Positions 21,919 to 33,175 are shown, numbered from the stretch's first letter. The stretch is DNA of 64,000 nucleotides from Phialophora verrucosa (GCA_002099365.1 MSED01000014.1:1550001-1614000); one strand, 5' to 3'. Notes: a model not told the origin generated them from the sequence alone. A program made the numbers and translations.

Positions 21919-22841
21919 TCATTTCTGGTACAGGCTTTCTATGAAGATAGCGTGCTTGTCACGTCTGACTTCCGGGCTGTCCTTTGTCACCAAGCCCATA
22001 GCTGCTCTCACCATGGCCTCTGCAATCGGCTCTGGCGGTTCGATCTTCCCTTCTCGGAGGAACGTGTCGAACTTTTGCCGCTCTTCCGGTAACATGACCG
22101 AATCGTATTTGCCCGCCATGATCATGTCTACCATTGGACTCTTGGTCACTGCCGGCAGCACACCGTACACATCAATGCCCTTCTCCTCGTGTGCAAGCAG
22201 ATGGATGAAACGAGTGAGTGCGGCTTTGGACGAGCAATAGTTGCTCCAGCCGCGATAAAGCTACATTGTGTCACTTATTAGCGCTTGCTTTTGGGTCCCT
22301 GTAGGGTATCAGGCAGTGGCACTCACCACCTCCTCATCCGCACCCGAAGTCACAATGACAATCGTTGGTCTGATGGGAGATCTGTCCAAGTGCGGTAACG
22401 ACTTTTGCACCAGCCGGACGACCGAGAAGAAGTTGATGTCAAATCCTTTCCGGAACTCAGTAGCGCTAACATGGCGGATGGTGTCTACCGGTAGCATCGT
22501 GCCAATGCAAGATATCAGATGCGTCATGGCGCCGAAGCTGGCGATGCATGCTTGGATTGCCTCGTCTATCACGCCGTCCTGTACAGCGTTGAGCACACCG
22601 TTGTTCGCTCCACTGTGTACGACGGTAGGTGACTCACGTCCGTTCCGTCTCCATATACGGAGCTGATCCTCCCCGGGTATTCTTTCTCCAGAGCACTGAG
22701 TTCTGGTGTCTCCATCAGAGTCAACACTTGGATTCGGGCATGGTGGTGCGCTAGTAATTTGCCGGCGACTATCAGGCCAATTCCGCTGCCAGCACCAGTC
22801 AAAAGGACTATAGGGCTGATGTTTTCAGGATGCGACGGCAT
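21919..22841 (-). CDS. Short-chain dehydrogenase of the yeast IRC24/YIR036C (benzil reductase) type
   Basis: Three exons: 22841-22638, 22578-22327 and 22260-21919, all phase 0, giving 265 residues. The cofactor motif TGAGSGIG is at residues 15-22. The helix region INFFSVVRLVQKSLPHL and the active-site pair Tyr160/Lys164 (YCSSK) follow. The segment IVIVTSGA before the catalytic Tyr and the lack of a membrane segment are as in yeast YIR035C/YIR036C. The probable role is cytosolic NADPH-dependent reduction of a carbonyl compound; substrate unknown. It is divergent from the polysaccharide deacetylase gene with a 491-bp spacer, so the two may share control. Confidence 0.88.
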
Positions 22842-23332
22842 CTTCAGCTGAGCGACCGGTGCTATTACCTGGTCTTAGGAAGTAGGGCTATTTCTACGGC
22901 ATCAGCACCTGCAACCAACCTTATAGTAGTCGCTGTCAAACACACGTGACTGTCTGTTGCACCGAATCATCCATCTCTCATGCTATGGCTTTGCACGACA
23001 TTCTGATGTCGACTTGACGGGCATGCATCCGCCTCGCTCATCTCCGCATCTCAGCAGCGTGACGCCCACGTGGTTTGATAAGAATGTGATTATCGTTACG
23101 CCCCGAGATCCAGGCCTTGAGGCTTGTGCTCGTCGGACTTGAACGAGATTAGAGACCGTTCGGAAGGCCTTGAGCATATCTTGTGCAGCCCCAAACACGG
23201 ATCTCGGCCGCTATGATAATAAGAACCAAGTGCACCGTCAACGTGATGGAATGGTCCCGGGTTTGTACTCAAGAGTCACGACGCTCATTTTTACCAACTA
23301 GTTAGATATCAACCAGGAGATAAATTGCCGCA
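22842..23332. other. Shared promoter region of the SDR and deacetylase genes
   Basis: A 491-bp spacer between divergent start codons. No strong palindrome or shared motif with the inverted repeats found further right was recognised. Confidence 0.45.
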
Positions 23333-24355
23333 ATGCCAAAGAAACGGGTTTTGGTCGGATATGGCATTGATGTGGACGCGGTTGCGAACTGGTATGCACG
23401 AGTGTCAGTCAGTCTAGGGAATATCAGAGAAGCTCAACTTTTTTTATAGGATCAACACATGCGATGGTTCGCCGCAAGATCCAACCAATGTGTCTCGAGG
23501 CATCTATGGAGCAACCGTCGGACTGGATCGGCTCCTCAAACTGTTGGACAAGTACAACATCAAAGGCTCCTTCTTCACACCCGCGCATAGCATCCAGTCT
23601 TTTCCCAAACAACTTGAGAAAGTCCGTGACGCGGGCCATGAGATTGGACTGCACGGGTACACCCACGAGTATCCGTCGTTGCTGTCCGAATCCCAGCAAC
23701 GAGACGTCCTGGCCCGTTCCATCCAGGTCTTGACCGAATTCTGCTCCAAGAAGCCTCTGGGCTATACCGCCCCGGCATGGGCCACGAGCAAGGAGCTGAT
23801 CGCACAACTGGAGGAATTTGGTATTCTCTATGACCACAGTTTCATGTACCACGACTTTCAGATGCACTTTGCGCCAGACTGCTCGCACACATGGGTGGAA
23901 ACCGATCACCAGCATGACGCCGAGCACTGGATGAAGCCCATGACCAGCATGAAGCCGTCCAAGGTGGTAGAGATACCGGCCAATTGGCACTTGGACGACT
24001 GGCCGCCCTTTCAACCGATTCTGGGAAAGCCGTCGCATGGCTATGTCGACGATCAAACCGTGGAGCGGCTGTGGAAGAAACAATTTGATTTTGCATACCG
24101 AGAATATGACGAGTTTGTCTTCCCGATAAGCATCCATCCCCAAGGTGAGAAGGAAGCGCCTCCCATAGACACGTGTCGACAAATTCTCTGACCAGCTGGA
24201 AAGTGTCGGGGAAACCGCATGTCATTCTCATGCACGAACGCATCATCGAATACATTAACAGCCACGAAGGAGTCGAGTGGATGACCATGGGTGAGATGGC
24301 TCGTGAATTCCTCGAAGGCAGAATCAGTGGTGCGACGGTGGAAGGTGGAGCTTAG
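23333..24355 (+). CDS. Cytosolic-type polysaccharide deacetylase (NodB fold; PgdA/PuuE-like)
   Basis: Three exons: 23333-23391, 23450-24144 and 24204-24355, 906 nt in phase, 301 residues. The N-terminus VLVGYGIDVDAVANW carries the metal-binding Asp pair (13, 15) of the NodB fold. His88 and His92 (HGYTH) complete the H-x3-H metal motif. The block YTAPAW follows, and HPQVSGKPH near the C-terminus is typical of this group. There is no signal peptide or chitin-binding domain, so it differs from wall chitin deacetylases and resembles Helicobacter PgdA and PuuE allantoinase-like enzymes. A small amide or N-acetyl substrate is as likely as a polymer. It is convergent with a Zn2Cys6 gene whose stop is only 30 bp away. 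Confidence 0.88.
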
Positions 24356-24385
24356 TACAATGGACATTTTTCAGGTTGAATCATC

Positions 24386-26428
24386 TCACATGAGGTATTC
24401 TATCCCCGCAAAATGGTCCAGTTGGAACTTGTCCCAGTCAAAGACATCGTCCTCCGCCCAGGGTACGACCAGGCAATCAGACTCCGCCACGGATGGGCCT
24501 GCAAGCGATTGCACGGCGATCTGCCAGCCGGGACCGTTCCTGGATTCGAGGTCATCTGCCTCATCTGCCCGAAGCCCGGCAGAATCGTCTCGGGCCAAAG
24601 CGTGAAGTTGATGGGAGCGTCTCGGATCGCCAACAGGGGGAGATCTGGCTGCGATGTAATCGTCAGGCAGCATAATCGTATCCAATTCGTCAAAGTCCGG
24701 CCGAGGCTCCACAACCCTGGCCTGCTGCATGGTTTCTCTGATCACCGTCATTTTCACTCTCTCGTACGTGTCATAGCAAGACGCGGCCTTGGGCCATCGT
24801 TCGCTCATGAGCAAAAATAGAGAGCTATATCGATGAACAGTGTCCAGGATCTTCCGCGAACCGAGTCGGTCCTTTAGCAGCGTCGGACATTTGCGCAACG
24901 CATACAACATTGAGACGGCAGACTCAAATCCATGGTGTACGACATGCCAGGAGTACTTGAGGAAGCCGGTGTAGGCGTGCTCCCAATACTCTTCGGCTAC
25001 CACTAGATGATGTGAGCGCTCTACCAAATTACGGACCATTCCTGGACTCGACCCACCTATGGCAGCCTCGAAGCATGTCATCAGCGATGATGCAGACGGC
25101 TCAGGGCATCGCGGGCAGGGCCTATGTAAAAATACCAGGCCATGGGCAGCAGCTATCTTGTACCATTCCGGCTTTGCTGTTATGCCGTCTGTCCATCCCC
25201 TGATGCTTCGATCCATGTCTTCCACCCAAGCGTCATGGCTAGCGTGGGCAATCAGCCGGGGGGTGTCTTTGGCTAGAAATTGGACTGTCATGATCTCTGA
25301 TTGCATTTGACGAAATTTGATTATGCTTGAGAAGGCGCGAAGTGAGTTGCCTGCGGGTAGCTTGGTGGTGATGACTTCGTCTGCTATGCCGAATGGCTGA
25401 TGGCTGGAGCCACCCACGCTGCGGTCCATTTCGTACATGGTCCAGAAAATTCGGCGTCTCATCTGTATTTCAAATTTGGAGAGTCGGCCGTGTTCAAACG
25501 TCTCCTCTGGATCTCGATGCAAGCCCAGTTCCACCGCCATCCTCATGCCGAGGCCGACCAAGTGCCACAATGATGCGGCTTCAGGCATCAAGTAACAGTA
25601 CTGGGCAAGAAGCATGACACCCTGTAAGCTTGCAATGCTCGTTTCTGAAAGTGCCACCGCTGAGTAGTTGAGAGCGTTGTTGAAAATGGCCTGGCTTGTC
25701 GACGCGATTTTGGATGAGTCCCGAAACCTCGAAGACATGGTTGTTATGCTTAGCACCATCGAGATTACGAAGACGTCGTAATCTGCTGGATTTCGACTCG
25801 GAAGGTACACCCGGCGAAATTGTCTTTGCAAGCATTCGCCGTCCAGGAAAGGGAATAGGGGGACGATCTTCTGAATGTAGTTCTGCACCAGCAGCTCCGC
25901 AATGTGCATTGGAACTTGAGACAAGCCTAACCGGGTTTCAGTATGGCCTATCAACGGCTCCACTCCTGGCCCGAAGGGAGGTACGTGTGATGGGAAGTGG
26001 AAGAACACCTCAACCGGAAACCCGCCTGCACACTCTAAAAACCTGGAAGTTGTAGTCATTGCTTCAGCGAGACGGTCTGCCGTTGTGGTTCGGAGGGCCA
26101 CGCTGATAGCCGGTGAGCCTCCAAGTGTTAGTATATCAGACGGCGAACTGGTAGGATTGTCGGTTATCTTTGCTATGTCTGATTCCTTGCGGGCAACAAG
26201 CTCTTCAAGGTACTGGACAATGCTTCGCGGAACGACGATGTTGGAATCATTGCCCAGAACGCCCATGCAGGGCTCCTGAGCACTGGCGCACGGAGAGCAG
26301 GCAGGGATTTTGTTGTCGCACCGAATCTTCCTCTGGTGACATCTGTCGCAAGCTAAAACTCTCCTCCTTTTCTTCAGCCGTCGACGAGGGGGTACTGCTG
26401 GTGGCAGTGGTGCGCCTGGTTTGGGCAT
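24386..26428 (-). CDS. Zn2Cys6 fungal transcription factor (regulator 1)
   Basis: A single exon of 680 residues, starting at the ATG at 26428. A basic N-terminus precedes the binuclear zinc cluster at Cys27, 30, 37, 44, 47 and 54 (CDRCHQRKIRC ... CSPC ... C). A linker then leads to a fungal_trans middle homology region (about residues 185-450) with LVGLGMRMAVELGLHRDP and RRRIFWTMYEMDRSVG. The C-terminus is acidic and aromatic (WAEDDVFDWDKFQLD), plausibly an activation domain. It is divergent from the P450 gene, with a 765-bp spacer holding two inverted repeats. One of these lies 212 bp upstream of this start and also occurs before regulator 2. A role in controlling the neighbouring P450 is inferred. 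Confidence 0.93.
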   Translation of the reverse strand: MPKPGAPLPPAVPPRRRLKKRRRVLACDRCHQRKIRCDNKIPACSPCASAQEPCMGVLGNDSNIVVPRSIVQYLEELVARKESDIAKITDNPTSSPSDILTLGGSPAISVALRTTTADRLAEAMTTTSRFLECAGGFPVEVFFHFPSHVPPFGPGVEPLIGHTETRLGLSQVPMHIAELLVQNYIQKIVPLFPFLDGECLQRQFRRVYLPSRNPADYDVFVISMVLSITTMSSRFRDSSKIASTSQAIFNNALNYSAVALSETSIASLQGVMLLAQYCYLMPEAASLWHLVGLGMRMAVELGLHRDPEETFEHGRLSKFEIQMRRRIFWTMYEMDRSVGGSSHQPFGIADEVITTKLPAGNSLRAFSSIIKFRQMQSEIMTVQFLAKDTPRLIAHASHDAWVEDMDRSIRGWTDGITAKPEWYKIAAAHGLVFLHRPCPRCPEPSASSLMTCFEAAIGGSSPGMVRNLVERSHHLVVAEEYWEHAYTGFLKYSWHVVHHGFESAVSMLYALRKCPTLLKDRLGSRKILDTVHRYSSLFLLMSERWPKAASCYDTYERVKMTVIRETMQQARVVEPRPDFDELDTIMLPDDYIAARSPPVGDPRRSHQLHALARDDSAGLRADEADDLESRNGPGWQIAVQSLAGPSVAESDCLVVPWAEDDVFDWDKFQLDHFAGIEYLM

Positions 26429-26639
26429 AGTCACGGCTCTAACTGTACCGCTGGATCGGAACCTCGCCTGGCATGTTTTCGACCATTTCTGTAAGAAGCT
26501 ACGAGCTAGCTGAGTGTGAGAACTGCACGATTAAAATGTTGTATGACTCGTACCGTAATGTAGTTACGTGGGAGCAGATGTGTATATTGTCGGGACTGTC
26601 TGCCTGCAAGATAAGGCGCAGTCACGTGCCTTACTGTCT

Positions 26640-26659
26640 CGGTGGAAGAATTTCCACCG
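26640..26659. promoter_or_regulatory. Inverted repeat CGGTGGAA-N4-TTCCACCG, copy 1
   Basis: A perfect 8-bp inverted repeat with spacer GAAT, 212 bp upstream of regulator 1 and 535 bp upstream of the P450. It can be read as CGG-N14-CCG, the inverted-triplet layout bound by dimeric Zn2Cys6 proteins. A near-identical element precedes regulator 2. Confidence 0.6.
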
Positions 26660-26671
26660 GTTGCGCTGACT

Positions 26672-26692
26672 AAGGAGTGCTTACTACTCCTT
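26672..26692. promoter_or_regulatory. Inverted repeat AAGGAGT-N7-ACTCCTT
   Basis: A perfect 7-bp inverted repeat with a 7-nt spacer, 12 bp from the CGG/CCG palindrome and just before a TCACGTGA box. Possibly a second regulator site; no other copy was noticed. Confidence 0.35.
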
Positions 26693-27193
26693 CACGTGAT
26701 GGCCCACAATTTCTGCCCAGGCTCATCGACCGAGCTGCAACTTTCCTTGTAGCTGCAACCAAGCGACTTCCCACAACGCTGCCGGGCAAGGTCTTCATTG
26801 ATGGAGATAACTAGTACGGAGGGCCTCTGTTCGAAGCGAGATATTGGACGTATTGCGCAGGCAGTAGCACTCGTCCGGATTCAAGGCAGTTCGGATCCTC
26901 GCTCAATTCCGGCGCTGGGTAGTCGCGACAAGTGTTGGTGGGTTCGATATCGTTCGCGTATCCCCGGCGCCTTTGATAGGCCATGGCGACGATCTAACTT
27001 GCATCTGGGGATCTGGAAATCATATGGAAACTATCGGCTTGTTGCTATCAGGACGACACAATCCACTACGGTAAGGTCGGAGCTGATGCCCGTTTGCAGC
27101 TATCGTCCTGTGTGGCTAGCTAGACGGCCTATGTTTAAAGGGGCTGTACCATCGCTGAAACGATGATTGTCTACCATCTATGCTCGAGCAGGC

Positions 27194-29142
27194 ATGGCAA
27201 CGCTTGCTACATTGTTGCAAAGCCCAGAGCAGCGACTTTCGGGCGCCGCGGTCATACTCCTCTTCTTCGTCGTCTTTCTCCTATGCCTCTACCGTTACTC
27301 AACGTGGTCCAACGTGAGCAAGATTCGGGGGCTTCCAGAAGTGCCTGGCGATCTACCGTTCGTTGGGCATCTCCATCTGCTCGGTGGAACCACTGGAAAA
27401 TGTGATGCCACAGTCTGGACAGATTGGTCCCACAGATGGGGGTGGAAAGTCTTTCAGCTGCGGTACGGCAATGAGAGAGTGGTTGTTGCCAATACGTATG
27501 ACACGATCAAAGAGATTTGGGTCGGCAACCAGTCCGCTTTGAATGACCGGTAACAGGCTCTCCTTTCTGCTTTCTGAGAAGCTGCAGCTTGACTAATGGC
27601 GCACTTTAGCCCGATCGCATATGTTTATGAGAACCACATCGGGAGGGACATGGGCGCCAGTCCGTGGACCGAAGAGTGCAAGAGACAAAGAAGTGCAGCC
27701 ATCAAATCCGTCGCCCCTGGTACCTGGAAGTCTCACCTACCGCTCCTAGACAAGCAGTCCAGGCTTGCCGTGGACTCCATCCGGGAGGAGTCTCAGAACG
27801 GAGCGGTGCCGGTGGAACTACGAAAGCACATATCGCGCGTAGCCATGAACTTGGGTTTCTCCTTGGCTTACGGGCGCACATGCGAAGAGGTAGGAGGTGA
27901 CGAGTTCTTGCACGGTTTCATCCGGTCGGCAGCGATGATTACAGAGTAAGTCGTGGAATTGGAGTCATGTACGGGGATTTGACGCCTTTCAGTGTCCGTG
28001 TTGGCAGCTCCAACTGGATCGATTATATTCCATTCCTACAGGTCCTCCCCAGTTCAACCGTGTCAAGAGCAAAGGCCGGAGTGCAGGAGCGCAAACCTTA
28101 CCTTGACAAGCTCTATGCTACAATGAAGGAGGACTGGGAAGCCGGTCGAAATACTACATCGATTGGAGCAAGTCTGCTCACAGCTCAGACTGGAAAAGCC
28201 TCCAAAATAACCGACGAAGACATAAAGCAAACCTGCATCGCCATGCTTCAAGGATCTTCCGAAACAATAAGTGGTACACTTACCTGGTGAGTAGATGTTG
28301 GACATCACATCAATGGCTGTCATGATCTAAATCTAATTATCGCAGTGGCATTGGTTCACTTTGCGAAAACGAAGCCGGACTCAGGATACAGGACGAAGCC
28401 TATGAGGCGATTATAGAGAGATGGGGAACCGCCGAGGCCGCCTTCGAGAACGCCTTTGAGGCTGAAGATATCCCGATTGTGGTGGCTTTGTACAAAGAGA
28501 TGCTTCGCTATTACTGTGTGGTACCTTATTCGTTGCCCAGGTATAGCATGGCTTGATCCCCACGGAAAACAAAATGCTAAAAGCTTCAGGGTAACCAGTC
28601 GGGAGATAAAACTCCAGGATGGTTCGGTGATTCCTAAAGGAGTGACTATGTACATGAATGCTGAAGGAGGGAATCACGGTTTGTCAACGGCTGAAAACCA
28701 AGAATACTCGCTAACGTGTCGGTGTTTAGATCCAGGGATCTATGGGGAAGACGCGATGGACTTCAATCCCTACCGTTTCATGGACCCGAATTCCCATCTT
28801 TCAACCGTCACCCTTCCCCATTTCTCCTATGGAGCTGGATCGCGGATCTGCCCTGCATTGCAAATCTCAAATCGGATTCTATATGCGATGATCATCCGAT
28901 TGCTGGTCCGCTTCCGGTTCGTGGCATCAGAAGAGTCTCCGCCAAACACGCACCCGACAAAGTACAATACATATCCCCAAGGGGCTGTGGCCAAGCTAGC
29001 TCCGTATAAGGCGTGGTGTGAGCCACGCCAGCCTCGGACGAGAACAGCCAAGCCTTCACCAGTTCCAGATGACAATATCGCCAAACTTCCCGCCAAAGGT
29101 ACAGTTCAAGTCACTGTCAATGGGATCGCCGAGGCTGCATGA
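27194..29142 (+). CDS. Cytochrome P450, CYP504-like (phenylacetate hydroxylase family)
   Basis: Six exons: 27194-27549, 27610-27945, 27993-28286, 28346-28540, 28590-28678 and 28730-29142, all in phase, 560 residues. A membrane anchor (VILLFFVVFLLCLY) is followed by a Pro-rich hinge (GLPEVPGDLPFVG). The I-helix region reads LQGSSETIS, the ExxR motif is KEMLR and the haem loop is FSYGAGSRICPAL with Cys464 as thiolate ligand. Overall sequence and the C-terminal block resemble CYP504, whose members hydroxylate phenylacetate or its hydroxy derivatives on the ER membrane. The C-terminus is about 40 residues longer than usual. Neighbours are a Zn2Cys6 gene upstream and an acyltransferase-like gene downstream. 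Substrate is inferred only from the family. Confidence 0.88.
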
Positions 29143-29592
29143 ACCACAAATCTGATAGTAGATTTGTAAGCGGGACCTGTTGCAAAACAAGACATGGCGG
29201 TTTACAGTCCACGCGTCTCGATATACACCACTGCATTCTCACTCTGTGAGCAGCCACTAAATGCCTTCACGGACCACAGAATGGATATTTTGATATTACA
29301 GGAGTAGTGGGAGAGGGGTTCATGGCCCACTACATGCGCATATAAGAACAGAGATACTGCCATGTGGAAGTGGAAATCCATGTTCAAAGCAAGCATTCAA
29401 TGCATGTTCAAGCACTCAGGTGGAACATGGATCGGGATTGCATTGGCTTCGCTGTACTGAGCTGGGTATAGTTCAAACAAATATATCTTGCATACATCCC
29501 GGTTTAATGGGTCTGTCCCCAAATGAGTTTCGAGGCTTGAGGTATAAGCAGCAGCAGCAGCAAAAAAGGATTGCGATCTTGATCTTGCCATT
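29143..29592. other. Intergenic between convergent P450 and acyltransferase-like genes
   Basis: 450 bp of 3' flanking sequence. Nothing beyond a short GCA repeat near 29548-29563 was recognised. Confidence 0.5.
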
Positions 29593-30618
29593 TTAAAACT
29601 CTAACGTAAACGCTTCTTCTGGCTCTGACGGTCTACCCATCCGCACGTAGCCAACTTTCTGTCCGAGATCCATTACAATGTTGAATAAGGTAGCCGCTGT
29701 GCTCGCATCCTTCTCGGCGCGGCAGATTGCAGCAGGGTAACCTTGCTCATCCGCGAAAAGCGGCTGGATGGAAGCAATGGAAGGCGTCTGGATTTGGTAG
29801 CTCAGCTCTTCCATCCTTTTCACACGTATTGAGCTGTCGGGAAGCCAATTCGAGTCGATGATGCCTGGCTGATCCCGAAGAAGGTGGTTCGAGTGCGAAA
29901 TCTGCCCACGATCATTCATCGAGACGTCTTTGAACCCCAGATGCGTCCATTCAATGCTCTGGGCTCCCGTCTTGTCCGCAATGAGCGTGTGGCAGGAGCT
30001 GGCAACGCCGAACTTGGTCAGTTTAGCCACCGCTTCCTCTCGCGACCACGACTCCAAGGCCATTCTCCAAGCCAAATGCGCGGGGAGCTTCGTTGGATCA
30101 TTACCCGCAACGCGAATCGCATTTACGCATAGCCCAACTCCGGCCGAGTTGATTCCAATCTTCCCAATCAAGCCGGCTTCTGTTAGCATCTTGATATCGG
30201 GTTTGCTTGGTTGTTTGACGGTGACGAGGACCACATTCTTCTTTTGTGCCTCCATCCAGTCCCAGTTCTGACCCATGAAGCAAGTATCGGATGTCTTCCA
30301 AGCAAGGGTCGTGCAACCCTCGGTGAACAAGCCAAAAGTGATTTCAGTTCGAACGTTCAAAGCCACGATGTCAGCCAGCTGCACACCGGCGCCAGCCGCG
30401 ATGCCCGACATCTCTTCCAAGTATGCAGGCCATTTTCTTCGGATGGTTGCTTCAAATTCCGAGGCGGTTTTCAAAACGTCTTCCCATTGCATCTGAGCTG
30501 TTGTCTGGAACAGTCCTGCGTAGAAGGCAAGGGAGGACAGAATCTGCTCTTTGGCCCCTGTGCCATGAGCCAGGCCGACCTCGTAAGGGGAGCCGCTGCA
30601 AATGATTTCCCGAACCAT
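29593..30618 (-). CDS. Isopenicillin-N acyltransferase-like Ntn hydrolase (AatB-type)
   Basis: A single exon of 341 residues. The protein is collinear with fungal acyl-CoA:6-aminopenicillanic acid acyltransferases: early HGTGAKEQI, then NVRTEI, then Gly101-Cys102 in EGCTTLAW. Self-cleavage at that Gly-Cys bond exposes the N-terminal nucleophile Cys. GQNWDWM and SHSNHLL follow as expected. The C-terminus is ...FTLEF, so the peroxisomal ARL/SKL signal of penicillin AatA is missing; the enzyme is probably cytosolic, like the Aspergillus paralogue AatB. No isopenicillin N synthase or ACV synthetase is in the window. It probably hydrolyses or exchanges an acyl-amide. It is divergent from the MFS transporter and convergent with the P450. 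Confidence 0.88.
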   Translation of the reverse strand: MVREIICSGSPYEVGLAHGTGAKEQILSSLAFYAGLFQTTAQMQWEDVLKTASEFEATIRRKWPAYLEEMSGIAAGAGVQLADIVALNVRTEITFGLFTEGCTTLAWKTSDTCFMGQNWDWMEAQKKNVVLVTVKQPSKPDIKMLTEAGLIGKIGINSAGVGLCVNAIRVAGNDPTKLPAHLAWRMALESWSREEAVAKLTKFGVASSCHTLIADKTGAQSIEWTHLGFKDVSMNDRGQISHSNHLLRDQPGIIDSNWLPDSSIRVKRMEELSYQIQTPSIASIQPLFADEQGYPAAICRAEKDASTAATLFNIVMDLGQKVGYVRMGRPSEPEEAFTLEF

Positions 30619-31294
30619 TTCTAATAGGTAAGAAGACGAAGTGGCTTGAGCGATGGCCGCAAGTGTATGGCAGTGTTGAACGTAAGTGAACCTTATAGGG
30701 GGTACCTAGACCATCGGTGTTGAGGAGCAGTGTAGCCTCCCGGACAGCAGCGCTCGGGCTAGACCAGTTTTTGAGGCACCTCTAGCTCATGGCTGGTATG
30801 GGTACGTGGAAGAAACGTGATCGGAAATCGGCTATCTGTCGGTGGTGATTAGAGATATCAAGGCGATTCCCGCTCACCAAAACCGTTTGATCAATACTTA
30901 TCAGGCAAGAGATGTCACCGACGCGAGACGATGAGGGCGATAACAATTCTTTAGAAGGTGTTTGATAGCCCGAAGATGGATCTTTGATACGCCAGATACA
31001 GAACTTCGAGTCGAGCATGTTGATAGTGAAGGAATGTGATGGGAGACTGGCAACCCGTATGTGCCCCGCGAAACGTGGCCCCGTGTCTCGCGCAACGCCG
31101 GAACCTAATAATGAGCCATCGGTTGGCGAAATCAAACCTTCGTCGGTGCTACAGAACTCTCCAACAACACTTCGTGCGATAAGATAGACAAAACCTTGTG
31201 TCGAAGAGCATATATTCCAACATGGAAGCCGTGAAAGTCGACGTCTCCGAACTGAGAGCAGCAACGCTGAGTGCCCCGGACAAGCCAGAACAGA
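30619..31294. other. Shared promoter of the acyltransferase-like and MFS genes
   Basis: A 676-bp spacer between divergent starts. An open frame of 160 codons on the minus strand (30782-31264) has no family features. A short TTCCA-ACA-TGGAA inverted repeat lies near 31214-31226, in opposite arm order to the regulator palindromes. Confidence 0.4.
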
Positions 31295-33175
31295 ATGGCC
31301 GCCGTTACTACCAACCTCCAGGCCTCCGAGCTCTACGGAACATCTCAGCTCATTGATGGTCAGTTTCCCCTACAGATGCAGCTGACTCCTACTGACTGTT
31401 GCGTTAGAGAGCGGCCATGGCGAACGAGGAGACATCATTCTCGTTCCGCACCCCACCAATGACCCCAGCGATCCGTTGTCCTGGTCATACAAGAAGAAAG
31501 GAGTGAGCATGGCCACTGTGACATTCTTCACCTTCTTTGCCGGCGCCGTCATCTCCGGACCCATCTCAGGATGGGTTGCAACTTCTGCGGAAACGGGAAT
31601 CACGCTTACCGAGCTCAATTACGGCTACGCCATTTCGATCCTGTTTTTGGGTCTCGCCAATATCCCATGGACCATTATGGCGGTACGTATGGAGGCTTGC
31701 ATGACAAGAAGTCTCAGAAGCTAATCAAGCATCTCTTAGACTTACTATGGGCGCCGACCGGTGTACCTGGCCTGCGCCTTTGGCAGCGTGCTCTGTAGCA
31801 TCTGGACGGCGGAATATCAAAATGTGCATAGTTACTATGCCAAGTCAGCCTTTCTCGGGATCTTTTGTGCCCCGTACGAGGGCATGGTTATGACAATTGT
31901 CGCCGATTTGTACTTCCTTCACGAAAGAGGACTGTACATGGCGCTGGTTTTGTACGTGCATACCCACCCTCAGCCGTTCCGAGAGACTAATGAACATGAA
32001 TGTAGTTTGCATGCCATCGTCGGCACCGATCTAGGCACCATTACGAGCGCCTTCATCTCGGGAACCGGGGTCCTCAACTGGCGGTGGTGCGGTTACATTG
32101 CTGCGATCGCCTTTGCCATCTCCTTCGTCCTGTTGTACTTTGGGTTCGAGGAGACGCGTTTCTTCCGCATCGCACAATCCGCCCCCGACTCGGCAGCTTC
32201 TAGCACCATGCCATCCACCATTGCGGCTGTGGCTCACCCCGACGAAAAATCTAAGTCTCTGGAAACACCTTCTGACGTCGAGCAGGGCCAGTCGGTGCCC
32301 ATGGCCAAGACGTACAGGGAGAAGCTTGCTCTGTGGTCCGTTCCGCCACCGAACGTGCAACTGACTCCACTGGACGCGTTCAAAGAAATCATGGCTCTCT
32401 TCTACTACCCAGCTGTTGTCTGGGCAGGCTGTATCTACGGCATCAATGTTGCGATCTACGCGTGCGTGCTTTCCATGCTCCCGGCCGTCATCCAAGTGCC
32501 GCCATACAATTTCACCGCTGTTCAGATGGGCTTGACCAGGTTTGGCACCATTATCGGCACGCTCATCGCCCTGGCTCTCTCCGGTCCTCTGAGTGACAAA
32601 GTCGCAAACGCAATGGCGAGACGTAACCATGGCATTCGCGAAGCCGAACATCGACTTCCGCTCTTCCTCTTTGGCTTGATCGTCATGCCAGGCGCCTGCC
32701 TCATCTTTGGTCTTTGTGCTGCATATGTGAGTCTGAGTCAACAGATACTCTGTCCCGTTCTAACGTGGCGACTAATAGGAAACACACTGGTTTGGCGTCG
32801 TCTTCGGTGAGGGACTCAGTTCGTTTGCCTACGGATTTACCAGCGAGCTGGCCCTGAATTACGTTGTCGATTGCTATCGCCCTGTCGCCATCGAGAGCAT
32901 GGTCGGTGTTGTCGTAATTCGCAATTTCTTTGGGTCAGTCAGCTTACCCCTGCTCCGATCATCCTTGGTATACTAATAATCTTTGTGTCAGATTTGCTCT
33001 CACATTCGCCATTTCTCCATGGCTGGCCGCGAACGGAGTGCGGAATGTCTCGATTGCACTGGCGGTCATCGCTTTTGGCATGTATTGTCTGACGTTTCCA
33101 ATGTACTTCTACGGCAAGCGCATGCGCATTTGGACGAGTACTCGATACCCTCTGGCTGGGAGAAAGATCTTGTAG
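31295..33175 (+). CDS. Major facilitator superfamily transporter (fungal DHA1-type)
   Basis: Six exons: 31295-31358, 31408-31682, 31740-31951, 32006-32726, 32779-32933 and 32992-33175, 1611 nt in phase, 536 residues. Twelve membrane segments can be followed. The cytoplasmic loop after segment 2 carries the MFS motif ATYYGRRPVYL. A charged central loop (about residues 250-310) separates the two halves. The segment APYEGMVMTIVADLYFLHERG is typical of fungal drug:H+ antiporter-like carriers. The likely role is proton-coupled export of a small organic compound, or its import, across the plasma membrane. It lies between the acyltransferase-like gene and regulator 2, which fits transport of the cluster's product or substrate. 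Confidence 0.9.

Larger units (their letters stand above)
26429..27193. other. Divergent promoter between regulator 1 and the P450
   Basis: A 765-bp spacer. It holds the CGGTGGAA-N4-TTCCACCG inverted repeat and a second, AAGGAGT-N7-ACTCCTT, both listed separately. A CACGTG box lies at 26623-26628 (GTCACGTGCC), and a TCACGTGA box follows the second repeat. No gene is seen. Confidence 0.5.

Noticed and set aside
29593..30618. The acyltransferase-like gene as part of a penicillin gene cluster
   Set aside because: No ACV synthetase or isopenicillin N synthase is present in the window, and the peroxisomal signal is missing.
30782..31264. 160-codon minus-strand frame between the acyltransferase-like and MFS genes
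   Set aside because: It has no motif or good start context and fills the shared promoter of two divergent genes.
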